Source: Algoriphagus alkaliphilus (lineage in GTDB: Bacteria > Bacteroidota > Bacteroidia > Cytophagales > Cyclobacteriaceae). From it: a stretch of DNA of 64,000 nt. The translations under genes were made by a program, and so were the position numbers. Shown one piece after another: positions 49,554 to 59,076 of this stretch. The stretch is taken from the NCBI RefSeq assembly GCF_900103735.1, contig NZ_FMXE01000007.1, positions 62,001-126,000 on the forward strand, in the 5' to 3' direction. How positions within the stretch are numbered: the stretch's first letter is position 1; the number at the start of each line of letters is the position of its first letter. The notes under the pieces were generated by a model. It did no database searches, was not told where the DNA came from, and saw nothing but the letters and a program-made list of their open reading frames with translations.

Positions 49554-51395
49554 TTATTTTCCGAAGAAGGAGTGAATGCTACTTAAATCCAATTTCACGA
49601 AAGTTTTGTTCCCCGCAGGGGAATAATTCGGGTTTTGGCTGGCAAAAAGCTGACCAACCAGTGTTTCCATCTCCTGAGGGTTCAGCTTTTGCCCCTTTTT
49701 GATGGAGGCTCTGCGGGAAAGAGAGCGGGCCAAATTTTCCCGTTTATCCAGAGATAGCTCATTTTTGAAGTTTTTAAACTGCTCCACCAAACCTTCAAAA
49801 AGTTCTTTTTCATTTTTTACCTGCACATCTGCGGGCACACCTTGAATCAAAACTGTATCCTTGCCAAATTCCTCCACAATAAATCCCAAACTATAAAGCT
49901 CCGGAAGCATATCCATCACCAAGGCGAAATCTCCGGCATTCAGTTGGACTGTCGGAGGGAAAAGACATTGCTGAGAAGCACCTTGGGAAGATTGAAGTTG
50001 CCGTAAGTAGCGGTCATATAAGATTCGTTCATGTGCGGATTGTTGATCTACGATCAGTAATCCTGTTGACATTTGTGCGATGATGTAGCTCAACTCAACC
50101 TGAAATGTAGTGCCGGTTGCCTCGGATTCCTGAGGAGGAATCAAAAATCTCGATTCATCCGAGGTGGCCCGACTTGGGAAGGTCAGGAATTCCGGGTCTT
50201 CCTCAGAATTCTGTGCCGCAGATGGGGTAGGAGTAAAATTCCCTTCAAATAAGCGTTCCCAGCCTGAGACTGATGATTTTTTAAACTCCGGTGTGTTGAA
50301 TGTTTTATAGCTGTACTCTCGGTCGACTTGCACCTTGGTGTCGGGATTTGAGGCCCAATTTTCCTGAAAATTCACATCCAGAGAAAAGTCAAGTGCCGAC
50401 ATCACATGATGGGCTCCCAAAGCTTGCTTCACTGCTGATCGGATTACAGCATAGACAGTTCGCTCGTCATCAAACTTGATTTCGGTCTTAGTAGGATGGA
50501 CATTGATGTCAATATGTGCCGGATCGATGTCAAGAAACAAAACATAAAAGGGGAATTGATCATTCTGAATCAGCCCTCCAAATGCCGAGCTCACGGCATG
50601 ATGCAGGTATGAACTTTTGATGTAGCGGTTGTTGACAAAGAAAAACTGCTCTCCACGGGTTTTTTTGGCATTTTCAGGTTTTCCGATGTAGCCTTTCACA
50701 TTGACATGTAGGGTTTCCTCATTGCAGGGGACTAATTGACCCTGATAGCTTTTGCCAAAAAGTGAAACAATTCGTTGACTCAATTTCCCCGAAGGTAGGC
50801 TAAAAACCTCCAAATCCTGCTGAAAAAGTGAAAAGGCGACTTCCGGATAGGAAAGTGCTACCCGCTGAAATTCGTCTACGATGTGACGCATTTCCACAGG
50901 ATTCGATTTCAGGAAATTCCGACGCGCAGGAACATTGAAAAATAAATTTTTCATCGCCACGGAAGTTCCTACCGGTACAGCTACTGGCTCCTGTTTTTTC
51001 ACTTCGGAGCCCTCGATTTGAATCAAAGTACCCAGTTCGGTTTCGGTCTGTCGCGTTTTCAGTTCCACCTGGGCTACAGCGGCAATGGAGGCCAGCGCCT
51101 CTCCTCTGAACCCGAAAGTCCGAATCGCAAAAAGGTCTTGCGATGTTCTGATTTTGGATGTCGCGTGCCGCTCAAAACTCATTCGCGCATCGGTGGCCGA
51201 CATTCCTTTTCCATTGTCAATCACCTGAATCAGCTGTTTCCCGGCATCTTTGATCACCACTTGAATATGAGTTGCGCCTGCATCCACGGCATTTTCCAAA
51301 AGTTCCTTTAAGGCGGAAGCAGGGCGCTGTACTACTTCCCCGGCGGCAATTTGATTGGCAATTGCATCTGGAAGAAGTTGGATGATGTTACTCAT
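49554..51395 (-). CDS. mutL: DNA mismatch repair protein MutL
   Basis: A 613-residue GHKL ATPase that links MutS recognition to strand removal. ATP-binding motifs are ENAVDAGATHIQV (33-45), DNGKGM (62-67) and FGFRGEALASI (about 93-103). The C-terminal domain has LLIVDQQSAHERILYDRY, the MutL dimerisation stretch in which DQHAAHER is here DQQSAHER. The E. coli-like absence or presence of the endonuclease motif DQHAx2Ex4E is therefore of interest: Asp, Ala, His and Glu are kept but the first His is Gln. The start codon overlaps the end of the upstream small membrane gene by 8 nt. Confidence 0.96.
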   Translation of the reverse strand: MSNIIQLLPDAIANQIAAGEVVQRPASALKELLENAVDAGATHIQVVIKDAGKQLIQVIDNGKGMSATDARMSFERHATSKIRTSQDLFAIRTFGFRGEALASIAAVAQVELKTRQTETELGTLIQIEGSEVKKQEPVAVPVGTSVAMKNLFFNVPARRNFLKSNPVEMRHIVDEFQRVALSYPEVAFSLFQQDLEVFSLPSGKLSQRIVSLFGKSYQGQLVPCNEETLHVNVKGYIGKPENAKKTRGEQFFFVNNRYIKSSYLHHAVSSAFGGLIQNDQFPFYVLFLDIDPAHIDINVHPTKTEIKFDDERTVYAVIRSAVKQALGAHHVMSALDFSLDVNFQENWASNPDTKVQVDREYSYKTFNTPEFKKSSVSGWERLFEGNFTPTPSAAQNSEEDPEFLTFPSRATSDESRFLIPPQESEATGTTFQVELSYIIAQMSTGLLIVDQQSAHERILYDRYLRQLQSSQGASQQCLFPPTVQLNAGDFALVMDMLPELYSLGFIVEEFGKDTVLIQGVPADVQVKNEKELFEGLVEQFKNFKNELSLDKRENLARSLSRRASIKKGQKLNPQEMETLVGQLFASQNPNYSPAGNKTFVKLDLSSIHSFFGK

Positions 51396-51792
51396 CTTTT
51401 GACCTATTTTTTAGTCTAAAAAAGAAATAAACCCCGGCAACCAGTAAGCCCAGGTAAAGCAGATAAGTGAAAATATCAGGCCCGATGTAAATGTACCCGA
51501 ATGCCATTAGGATCATTCCCAAGAATAGAAGGGTACGGATTATAGCAGTTGAACTGAAAACGCTGGCTTCTCTCGGCTTGATTCCTCGGTATTGAGAGAA
51601 GGAACCCCGGATTCCCGAGCTAAAATTTTCCAGGGAATCTTCATTTTCCGAATTCAAAATCCCCTGCTCTGCCAATTCCCTTTTTATTCTGGAGGTTCGT
51701 TGTTCGATTTCCTCTTTGACAGGATCGTAGTAGCGTGGTTTGATATCATACCGCATCGGTGAAGCGGTACGGAATAAGGAGGGAAATTTCAT
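51388..51792 (-). CDS. Small membrane protein upstream of mutL
   Basis: A 134-residue protein with a hydrophilic N-terminal part (1-80) and two helices at the end (about 85-101, IIRTLLFLGMILMAFGYIY, and 107-125, FTYLLYLGLLVAGVYFFF). The segment MRYDIKPRYYDPVKEEIEQR is a conserved-looking charged stretch. It overlaps mutL by 8 nt and is transcribed with it. I do not recognise a domain. Proteins of this shape are common before mutL in this phylum and have sometimes received enzyme names that the sequence does not support. Confidence 0.65.
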   Translation of the reverse strand: MKFPSLFRTASPMRYDIKPRYYDPVKEEIEQRTSRIKRELAEQGILNSENEDSLENFSSGIRGSFSQYRGIKPREASVFSSTAIIRTLLFLGMILMAFGYIYIGPDIFTYLLYLGLLVAGVYFFFRLKNRSKDE

Positions 51793-52043
51793 AATAAACT
51801 CGGTTAGCGTTTGGGCCGGCTATTAGGGGAAAACGAGGAGGCTCAAGGATTAAATATACCGAATAGACCCTTGTTTACGTTTTTAAACCTTAAACCTCAA
51901 GTAATGTTGCCCAATCTTTGTTACATTCAATTGAAAGTCTTTTACAGGCTTTGAAAAAAGCAGAAAAGACTCGTAGAATTTAATATATTCATAGCCTACA
52001 CAAATATATTTTGAAAGTTAAGGATAAAAAATTGATCTCGTTA

Positions 52044-54986
52044 ATGAAAAGGAAGCTTTGGGGTCCGATAGCACTTTTGATGTTGCTAGGAATAGCTACA
52101 TCAGGTAAAGTCGATCCTTTTGTGGCCAATGAGGACCCATTGATCAGTAGTGATCGTGTTGAACAAAAGCATTGGGTCGACAGCGTGTTTTCAGCCATGA
52201 ATTTTGATCAAAGATTAGGACAGCTTTTTATGGTAGCAGCCTATTCCAACAAAGATCAAAAGCATGTCGATGAGATCAGCAATTTGATAAAAATCGAAAA
52301 TTTGGGCGGTTTGATATTTTTTCAGGGAGGACCAAATCGACAGGCTAGGCTAACCAACTATTATCAGGCTCAATCAAAAACGCCACTTTTTATCGCAATG
52401 GATGCCGAGTGGGGAATAGGAATGCGTTTGGATTCAGTTCCGAACTTCCCCAAGGCGATGACTTTGGGAGCGATTCAAAATCAAAAATTGATTTATGATA
52501 TGGGTGCTGAGATCGCACGCCAGTTTAAGGAACTGGGGATGCATATCAACTTTGCTCCGGTAGTAGATGTCAATTCCAATCCCAACAATCCGGTAATTGG
52601 ATACCGGGCTTTTGGAGAAAATAAAGAAACGGTCACTCGTCGTGCAGTTGCCTATATGAAGGGCTTACAAGACAACGGTGTTATTGCCAATGCAAAGCAT
52701 TTTCCAGGGCACGGTGATACAGATACCGACAGCCACTATTCCTTACCTGTAATCAAGCACGCCGAGAAGCGGATATGGGATGTGGATCTATATCCGTATC
52801 AGGAGCTTTTCAGAGAAGATTTAATGTCAGTGATGGTTGCCCACCTCAATGTCCCTAGTTTGGATCAGGGCTCCAATATTCCTTCCAGCCTTTCCAAACC
52901 GATCGTGACCGATTTGCTTCAAAATAGGATGAATTTCCAGGGTTTGATTTTCACTGATGCGCTGAACATGAAAGGTGTGGCAAATTTCAGCAAACCCGGA
53001 GAAGTAGATCTGAAAGCACTACTTGCCGGTAATGATGTGTTACTATACTCCCAAGATGTCCCCAAGGCCAAAGCTCTTATTAAAGATGCCGTAGCGCGTG
53101 GTTTGATTAAAGAGTCGGAAATAAACCGACGGGTCATGAAAATCTTAAAAGCAAAATATTGGGCAGGTCTGGATAAGTACAAACCTATAGATACCTATAA
53201 AATTGCAGAGCGTCTCAATACGCCTAAAACCGCTGAAGTCATAGAAAATCTTTATGCCGAATCCATCACCGTAGCATCCAATAAAGGTGATCTTTTGCCT
53301 TTTCAAAACTTGGATCTCAGAAAATTTGCCAGCTTGACAATTGGGGACGATGGAAAAGTTTTTAATCAAAATCTAAAAAATTATACCCAAGTAGACCATT
53401 TCACTGTACAAAAGGCGGCAGGAGAATCCGCCCATTACAATCTGATTAAGCAATTGGAAGACTATGATGTGGTTGTGGTAGGCTTGATGGGCGTGACCAA
53501 CAGTCCACAGCGTGCCTTTGGAATTGCTCCCGGGGATATTCAACTAATCCGAACCTTGGAGAAAAGGCAAAAAGTGGTCACTGTCCTGTTTGGTAATGCT
53601 TATGGGGCCAAGGCCCTGGAAGGGATGGGCAATGTAGTCTTGGCGTATGAGAACTCCTCCGAAACACAAAAGCTTGTTCCTCAAGTGCTGTTTGGAGGTA
53701 GGTCAAGTCAGGGGATTTTACCCGTTACCGTCAGCGGACAATATTCCCATGGAGTGGGGGGATACCTGTCAGACGCCAATCGACTTTCGTATGGCACTCC
53801 CGAGAGTGTGGGATTGAAATCTGAAGTTTTGGATAAAATTGATGAAGTGGCCCAACGAATGATTCAGATTCAGGCTGCACCCGGAGCCAATGTTTTGGTT
53901 TTAAAAGACGGGAAAGTGGTATTTGAGCGTTCTTACGGCTTTTTAGACTATAAAAAGACAGTCCCTGTATCTAAAGAAACGGTATACGATTTGGCATCAG
54001 TCACTAAAGTTCTTGCTACCACGCAAGCGGCAATGTTTCTCAAAAGCCGTGGTGAATTGGATATGAATAAGACCTTGGGGGATTATTTGCCTGAGCTGAA
54101 AAACACCAACAAAGGCAACCTTGTCCTAAAGAATGTGATGATTCATGAATCAGGACTCAAGGCATTCATTCCCTATTATGCCAAAACCGTCCAGTCCGGA
54201 CAATGGCGTGGGGACTATTATAAGGCCTCATTAGAGACGGGTTTCAGCAGACCAGTTTCGAATGATATGTATGGGAAAGACGCACTCAGAGACAGTATTT
54301 GGAACTGGACCGTTCAGTCTGAATTACTTCCCAAACCTTACAAATATGTCTATTCTGATTTGACGATGTACTTCATGCAGGCAGTGGTCGAGCGGATTGT
54401 CAACCAGCCACTGGATGAATTTTTGGATCAAAATTTCTATGCCCCTTTGGGTTTAAAGACGCTGACATTCAATCCCTATCTCAAAATGCCATTGGAAAAA
54501 ATTGCACCGACAGAAAACGATGTGGCTTTCCGAAAACGTCAGGTTCAGGGCTTTGTACATGATCCAGGAGCAGCGATGTATGGTGGGGTCGCTGGTCATG
54601 CAGGACTTTTCGGTACTGCCAATGATCTTGCAGTCATGATGCAGCTGATGCTGAATAAAGGGACTTATGGGGGAATTACGCTCTTCGATCCAGCAACTGT
54701 GGATGCCTTTACCAAGCGCCAATCCAATATAAGCCGTCGGGGTTGGGGTTGGGATAAACCGGAACCCGAAGCGGGAAAAGGTGGTTCGGCAAGCAAGTTT
54801 GCTCCAAAAAGTACCTTTGGGCATACAGGCTTTACCGGTACTTGTGTTTGGGCGGACCCAGAAAATCAGCTGGTTTATGTTTTTCTGTCAAACCGGGTTT
54901 ATCCGGACGCCGAAAACAACAAACTCCTCAATGAGGGTATTCGGACTAAGATTCACGACATCATCTATGAGTCGATGAGAAAATAA
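52044..54986 (+). CDS. GH3 beta-N-acetylhexosaminidase fused to a beta-lactamase-type serine hydrolase
   Basis: A 980-residue exported protein (helix 3-22). The ATG at 52044 is preferred over a TTG at 52011. The first half is a NagZ-type glycoside hydrolase family 3 domain with KHFPGHGDTDTDSH near residue 218, the motif with the catalytic Asp-His dyad, and FTDALNMKGV with the nucleophile Asp. A GH3 C-terminal domain follows. The second half (about 605-975) is a class C beta-lactamase/DD-peptidase fold: SVTK at 652-655, a YSD tyrosine motif and HTGFTGT in place of KTG. The fusion would cut both sugar and peptide parts of peptidoglycan. Confidence 0.92.
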   Translation: MKRKLWGPIALLMLLGIATSGKVDPFVANEDPLISSDRVEQKHWVDSVFSAMNFDQRLGQLFMVAAYSNKDQKHVDEISNLIKIENLGGLIFFQGGPNRQARLTNYYQAQSKTPLFIAMDAEWGIGMRLDSVPNFPKAMTLGAIQNQKLIYDMGAEIARQFKELGMHINFAPVVDVNSNPNNPVIGYRAFGENKETVTRRAVAYMKGLQDNGVIANAKHFPGHGDTDTDSHYSLPVIKHAEKRIWDVDLYPYQELFREDLMSVMVAHLNVPSLDQGSNIPSSLSKPIVTDLLQNRMNFQGLIFTDALNMKGVANFSKPGEVDLKALLAGNDVLLYSQDVPKAKALIKDAVARGLIKESEINRRVMKILKAKYWAGLDKYKPIDTYKIAERLNTPKTAEVIENLYAESITVASNKGDLLPFQNLDLRKFASLTIGDDGKVFNQNLKNYTQVDHFTVQKAAGESAHYNLIKQLEDYDVVVVGLMGVTNSPQRAFGIAPGDIQLIRTLEKRQKVVTVLFGNAYGAKALEGMGNVVLAYENSSETQKLVPQVLFGGRSSQGILPVTVSGQYSHGVGGYLSDANRLSYGTPESVGLKSEVLDKIDEVAQRMIQIQAAPGANVLVLKDGKVVFERSYGFLDYKKTVPVSKETVYDLASVTKVLATTQAAMFLKSRGELDMNKTLGDYLPELKNTNKGNLVLKNVMIHESGLKAFIPYYAKTVQSGQWRGDYYKASLETGFSRPVSNDMYGKDALRDSIWNWTVQSELLPKPYKYVYSDLTMYFMQAVVERIVNQPLDEFLDQNFYAPLGLKTLTFNPYLKMPLEKIAPTENDVAFRKRQVQGFVHDPGAAMYGGVAGHAGLFGTANDLAVMMQLMLNKGTYGGITLFDPATVDAFTKRQSNISRRGWGWDKPEPEAGKGGSASKFAPKSTFGHTGFTGTCVWADPENQLVYVFLSNRVYPDAENNKLLNEGIRTKIHDIIYESMRK

Positions 54987-55290
54987 TTTGATCATCCGTA
55001 ATGAGGCGAATTACCTTGACCTTATGTTCAAGGGGTCGGATACTTTGACTTCGCTCAGTACAAGTGACCGATGACCCTAAATTCTAATTTTTTAGACAAA
55101 TCTACTTTTAATTAAGGCTACTGGTATAAAACCGGATAATCATGAAGTAAAATATAAGCTTTGTTTAAGGTGTTAAGTAGGTTGTATCAAGCGCTTGAAA
55201 AAACTATTAAACATCTGAATTTGAATTTCATCGGACATCTGACACCGGTCATCCGACAAATACAGTTAGGAAATCAAAAATTCAATTTTG
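54987..55290. other. Intergenic gap with reiterated-word pieces
   Basis: About 300 nt without a gene. It contains TTTGACTTCGCTCAGTACAA and GTGACCGATGACCC (about 55040-55076), and later CATCGGACATCTGACACC and GGTCATCCGACAAA (about 55230-55262). These are variants of the words seen at 29235-29300 and 59000-59040. No terminator or RNA gene was recognised. Confidence 0.5.
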
Positions 55291-55521
55291 TCAACCCTTT
55301 TTCCCATCTCTCAGCGACTTCAGGTAAAGCCCCTCCACCCGTTCTCTTGCCCAAGGTGTTTTTCTGAGAAATTTCAAGCTTGACCCAATCGAAGGGTCAT
55401 GGGTAAAGCAACGGATCGTGATCCGTTCGCCGAGTTCTTTCCAGCCGTAAAACTCCACCAAATGTTGCAGGATATCATCCAGTCGAATGCCGTGAAGTGG
55501 ATTGTTGGGTTGTGGTTCCAT
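55291..55521 (-). CDS. VF530 family DNA-binding protein (DUF2132)
   Basis: A compact 76-residue protein. [20 protein letters not shown] is followed by [20 protein letters not shown] and [20 protein letters not shown], the complete VF530 pattern with the conserved [22 protein letters not shown] core. Structural work on a family member suggests double-stranded DNA binding, but the role in the cell is unknown. It is followed by nothing on its strand for 300 nt and lies 40 nt downstream of the VOC protein gene, so the two may share a transcript. Confidence 0.9.
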   Translation of the reverse strand: MEPQPNNPLHGIRLDDILQHLVEFYGWKELGERITIRCFTHDPSIGSSLKFLRKTPWARERVEGLYLKSLRDGKKG

Positions 55522-55560
55522 ATTGACTATTTTTTGCTGAATACTGAAAACTGAGACTGC

Positions 55561-55953
55561 TTACTGTTTTACGGGTTCGATCAAATCCCACAAATTTCCA
55601 TACAAATCTTTAAATACGGATACAGTTCCATAAGCCTCTTTTGCGGGTTCCCGGACGAATTCCACACCTCTGGAAGTGTATTTTCGATAATCTCTCCAAA
55701 AATCATCGGTATAAAGAAACAGAAATACACGTCCTCCCGCCTGAAACCCGATTTGCTGCTGCTGAGCTTCATTGGCTGCTTTAGCCAATAGCAAGTGACA
55801 AGAGGATCCGGGAGGTGAAACTCTCACCCAGCGTTTGCTTTCACTCATCACGGTATCTTCCAATAGCTCAAAGTCTAACACATCTGTGAAATAGCGAATG
55901 GCTTCGTCATAGTCGCTGACCAGAAGAGCGAGTTGTCCGAGTTGTTGTTTCAT
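55561..55953 (-). CDS. VOC family (glyoxalase-like) protein
   Basis: A 130-residue protein with the paired beta-alpha-beta-beta-beta modules of the vicinal oxygen chelate fold. LGQLALLVSDYDEAIRYFTD opens the first module, and the second closes with VSVFKDLYGNLWDLIEPV, in which the usual final metal-binding Glu (WDLIE) is kept. CHLLLAKA (54-61) supplies the mid-strand, and GGRVFLFLYTDDFWRDYRKY begins module two. It may act on a small molecule such as an antibiotic or a dicarbonyl compound; the sequence does not tell which. Confidence 0.85.
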   Translation of the reverse strand: MKQQLGQLALLVSDYDEAIRYFTDVLDFELLEDTVMSESKRWVRVSPPGSSCHLLLAKAANEAQQQQIGFQAGGRVFLFLYTDDFWRDYRKYTSRGVEFVREPAKEAYGTVSVFKDLYGNLWDLIEPVKQ

Positions 55954-56089
55954 TTTGGAGTAGGTTCAAATGTGAAAGTAAGGCCAAAATTCGTTGTATT
56001 CATTCATTATCTCCTTCTAGGAAATTTTTTGACCAAAAATGAGGTAGGTGAATTATTGAGAGTATATTGATTTTGTTTTTGGCTTTTTT

Positions 56090-56365
56090 ATGGACTTTGA
56101 TTTTTCAACACATGCGGTAGAGCAAATGAGTATCAGAGGAATTCCTTAATCTCAGATTATTCAAGTTTTGAATAATCCACATCAGTTGATTTGGGAATCT
56201 GAAATTTCTGATATAGAAATCTATCAATCTAAGTTTGAAAATCTCAAAGCTGAAGATTATCTGATTCGTGTTTTTGTTAACCGGATAAAAAATCCCAAAT
56301 TGGTTGTGACCGTTTATAAAACCAGCAAAGTTCTTAAATACTGGAAAAATGAAAGTGACCTATAA
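56090..56365 (+). pseudogene. DUF4258 protein interrupted by an in-frame stop
   Basis: From ATG 56090 the frame reads MDFDFSTHAVEQMSIRGIP, then TAA (56147-56149), then in the same frame SQIIQVLNNPHQLIWESEIS and on to KVLKYWKNESDL with a stop at 56363-56365. The combined product is a standard DUF4258 domain: the opening HAxEQMxxRGI and following I..VL.NP are the family marks, split exactly by the stop. A single base change (for example CAA to TAA) would explain it. It overlaps the DUF2283 gene by 17 nt. In other genomes the DUF4258/DUF2283 pair looks like a toxin-antitoxin-type module. A TTG restart at 56168 would lack the key His and Arg. Confidence 0.75.
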
Positions 56366-56546
56366 TCAAGAAGTGGATGTGCTGTTGATTCAAATTTCGG
56401 AAGGAGAAGTGGCCGAGAGTGAAGAATCAAAACCTGGAGTTATCATTGATTATGATGACCATGGGAACATTATTAGAATCGAGATTTTGAATGCGTCCAA
56501 GCATTCTGATTCTCCTTTCAAAGTGGATTATGAATTAATCGCTTGA
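56349..56546 (+). CDS. DUF2283 family protein (putative antitoxin partner)
   Basis: A 65-residue protein beginning MKVTYNQEVDVLLIQISEGE with VAESEESKPGVIIDYDDHGN and IIRIEILNASKH. This is the full DUF2283 pattern, in which a Y-D-x-x-x-D-x-L-Y-I strand is followed by a regulated acidic turn and an IExLxAS end. Its function is not proven; its repeated pairing with DUF4258 suggests the partner of a two-gene module. Its start lies inside the end of the DUF4258 frame, so it was probably co-translated. It remains intact although its partner is broken. Confidence 0.85.
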   Translation: MKVTYNQEVDVLLIQISEGEVAESEESKPGVIIDYDDHGNIIRIEILNASKHSDSPFKVDYELIA

Positions 56547-56760
56547 TATTTTTTTTGAATAATACATCCAAATTATACCTATTAATTTTTGTCTCATTTA
56601 TCCATTGGTCCCCATCTGGGGAAGCTTAAACGGCTCTTCTGAAAGTACCATCATCAACTTAAAAAACACTTGATGGCCTTCGATATTGCAAAACTCGAAT
56701 AAAAGCAATGATTTTTTACTTATTGATTAGTTTTAGTTCGTGACCTAAATCAATTTTAAA

Positions 56761-57912
56761 ATGCACAAGTTTAATCCAAATTTTGTTTTTTCAGCCCTTT
56801 TTTCACTCCTTCTATTTTCCTGTCAAAAGCAGGGAGAGGACAAGTCTAAAGTCTGGGAGTTGGTTCCCTCCGCAGAGAAAATCAGTTTATCGCTTGACGA
56901 TCAGACTCCCAATATCAGTATGAGGCTGGAATATTTCGGCGGAAAAAAACCACTTCTTTTCAATGTTAACGAGATAACCAATTCCCTGCAAATCTTCGAT
57001 CTGGAGAGTCAGAGCTTGGTCAAGGAGTTGACCTTTGAACGGGAAGGAGATCAGGGAGTTGATTTTCAATACTTTCATGTCCAAAGTCTGGACAGTATTT
57101 TTCTGTTTCCACCTTTTGGGAAAAGGATTATCCTCACTGACACCTCCGGCAAAATTAAAAACCGGATCCGCTTCGAGCTGCCCCTAGGCTATTCTACCAT
57201 TTTCCCACATAACAGCTATTATGTTTCCCCTCCTGCTGTAATCGGGAAAGACTTAATTGTTAAAACCCGAGCAGATGGAAGAATTACAGAATTCACCCAA
57301 TCTCAATTGGATACCTTGGCATTGGAAGTAGCCATTAATCTGGAAACAGGGGCTGTGCGAATGCTTCCTTTGGGTTTTCCGGGAGATTACCTAAATCTTG
57401 GCAACAAGCAGCTGGAATACAGTATTGTCAATCAGGGAGGGAAAAAGCTCGTTTCTTTTATGGGGGATCACCGCGTTTACCTTGCGGAGCAAAACTCAGA
57501 AATATGGAGTGCTAAGGATGCCAAAAGTCAGTTTTTGGATGAGCAAATGCCCTTTTTTGCCAAAGACGTAGATAGTAGAGGAATCAATGAATACGCCTTT
57601 TCCAAGTCACGCTATGAGTCATTAGTCTATGATCCCTATCGGAAAGTTTATTACCGATTTGCCTATCCGACGGTGACTTTTGAAACGGATGAGGAATTGA
57701 GGGCATTGAGAACTAGTCCGGGGCCTTTTGTGGTGATAGTTTTGGATGAAAATGGAGATATCCTGACCGAGCGGAGATTTGAAGCAGGCACCTATTACCC
57801 CACTAATTTCTTTGTAGGCGAAAAGGGGCTCTATCTTTCGATTAACCACCCCGATAATCCCGAAAATCAAGAGGATGTATTAACATTTGAGCTGATTCGG
57901 CTCAATAAATAA
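56761..57912 (+). CDS. DUF4221 family lipoprotein
   Basis: A 383-residue lipoprotein. The signal ends LFSLLLFSC with Cys21 as the lipidation site. The remainder is beta-rich, with strands such as LLFNVNEITNSLQIFDLESQ, FHVQSLDSIFLFPPFGKRII and VYYRFAYPTVTFET, resembling a six- or seven-bladed propeller. This matches DUF4221 as I remember it, a family of unknown function in Bacteroidota. No SusD-like or protease motif is visible. It stands alone, followed by convergent sugar-enzyme genes. Confidence 0.7.
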   Translation: MHKFNPNFVFSALFSLLLFSCQKQGEDKSKVWELVPSAEKISLSLDDQTPNISMRLEYFGGKKPLLFNVNEITNSLQIFDLESQSLVKELTFEREGDQGVDFQYFHVQSLDSIFLFPPFGKRIILTDTSGKIKNRIRFELPLGYSTIFPHNSYYVSPPAVIGKDLIVKTRADGRITEFTQSQLDTLALEVAINLETGAVRMLPLGFPGDYLNLGNKQLEYSIVNQGGKKLVSFMGDHRVYLAEQNSEIWSAKDAKSQFLDEQMPFFAKDVDSRGINEYAFSKSRYESLVYDPYRKVYYRFAYPTVTFETDEELRALRTSPGPFVVIVLDENGDILTERRFEAGTYYPTNFFVGEKGLYLSINHPDNPENQEDVLTFELIRLNK

Positions 57913-57953
57913 AAAGCGAGACTCCTGCTGATCTAAGAGCCTCCTTGAATTTT

Positions 57954-58895
57954 TTATGCATTGGAAAGTGTCCGGCGGATCATGTCCAGATTGACCCGAA
58001 TCTCTTCGATGCTTTCCCATTCCCGGTCTGGCGCGCCATGCTCGATGCCCACATAGCCTCTGAACTTATGACCTACCACGATTTTCATCATTCGCTCATA
58101 GTCCAAGGGATGTTCTTTGCCCATATCATCCCACACTCTGGGCTTAAGGCTGACTCCTTTGGCCTTAGGCATCAATTCATCTACACCACGGTAGGAATCA
58201 TAACTGAATATTTTGTCTCCCTCTCTGTTCAAAACAAAGTTTCCAAAATCAGGAAGCGTCCCGGCTCGACGGTGGGCAGTTTCTTTGATGAGTCGCGCCA
58301 GCCATTTCCCATTGCTGGAAAATCCTCCATGGTTTTCTACAATCACATCGATGTCAAAGTCATTGGCGAATTGACAGATTCTTCTCAACGTAGAGCTGCA
58401 TACGTCGATGGCCTTTTTTTCCTCCTTGGGATCAGTGCTGTAGGGTACGGAAGTGTAGGCATTGACGCGGATGGCATGGCAACCTAAAAACTTGGCTGCT
58501 TCCACCCATTTTTTATGCTTTTCCACGGTTTCCGCTCGCTCTGCGGAGGTGGCAGCACCAAGCTGTCCTTCCCCGTCGATCATGATCAGAACTGAAGTCA
58601 CACCTTCGCCATCAGCACGGGTTTTCATTTCTTGGAGGTAGGCTTTGTCTGTGGCTTTGTCTTTAAAAAACTGATTGACATACTCCACCGCATCGATTCC
58701 GTGTTTTTTAGCTTCGATGGCAAAGTCCAGATGATTCATTTTTCCGGCGAAAAGGGGTTTGTTAAGCGACCACTCCGCCAGGGAAATTTTAAACAGCTCT
58801 TCTTTTTTCATGGAAAAAGAGAGTTGAGGTAGCCCGAGGCCCACTGCTGCTGTGGCAAGGCCGGCTGATTTGATAAAGTTTCTTCTGTTTGTCAT
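57954..58895 (-). CDS. Tat-exported sugar phosphate isomerase/epimerase family protein
   Basis: A 313-residue protein with a twin-arginine signal (TNRRNFIKSAGLATAAVGLG) and a xylose-isomerase-like TIM barrel. Landmarks are the strand HGIDAVEYVNQF, VTSVLIMIDGEG, AIRVNAYTS, VIVENHGGFSSNGKW with the conserved Glu-Asn-His, and FRGYVGIEHGAPDREWESI with a metal-binding Glu. It probably isomerises or epimerises a sugar or inositol derivative in the periplasm. The next gene upstream on the strand is a Tat-exported Gfo/Idh/MocA oxidoreductase about 180 nt away. The two probably act in one pathway of oxidised sugars. Confidence 0.88.
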   Translation of the reverse strand: MTNRRNFIKSAGLATAAVGLGLPQLSFSMKKEELFKISLAEWSLNKPLFAGKMNHLDFAIEAKKHGIDAVEYVNQFFKDKATDKAYLQEMKTRADGEGVTSVLIMIDGEGQLGAATSAERAETVEKHKKWVEAAKFLGCHAIRVNAYTSVPYSTDPKEEKKAIDVCSSTLRRICQFANDFDIDVIVENHGGFSSNGKWLARLIKETAHRRAGTLPDFGNFVLNREGDKIFSYDSYRGVDELMPKAKGVSLKPRVWDDMGKEHPLDYERMMKIVVGHKFRGYVGIEHGAPDREWESIEEIRVNLDMIRRTLSNA

Positions 58896-59076
58896 GGGTT
58901 AAAAAGGTTAATGGGTTATGGTATTGTGTTATTTGGTATTAGTATTTGTCTTATTTTTTTTTGTTCACGGTAAACTGCGACTGCCTACTGTTCTTTGCTT
59001 CGACTCCCTGGCTACCGGACAGGCAGGCGCTCAGCATGACAATTTTTTCGTCTTGCTACTACATACAAGCTACTTT

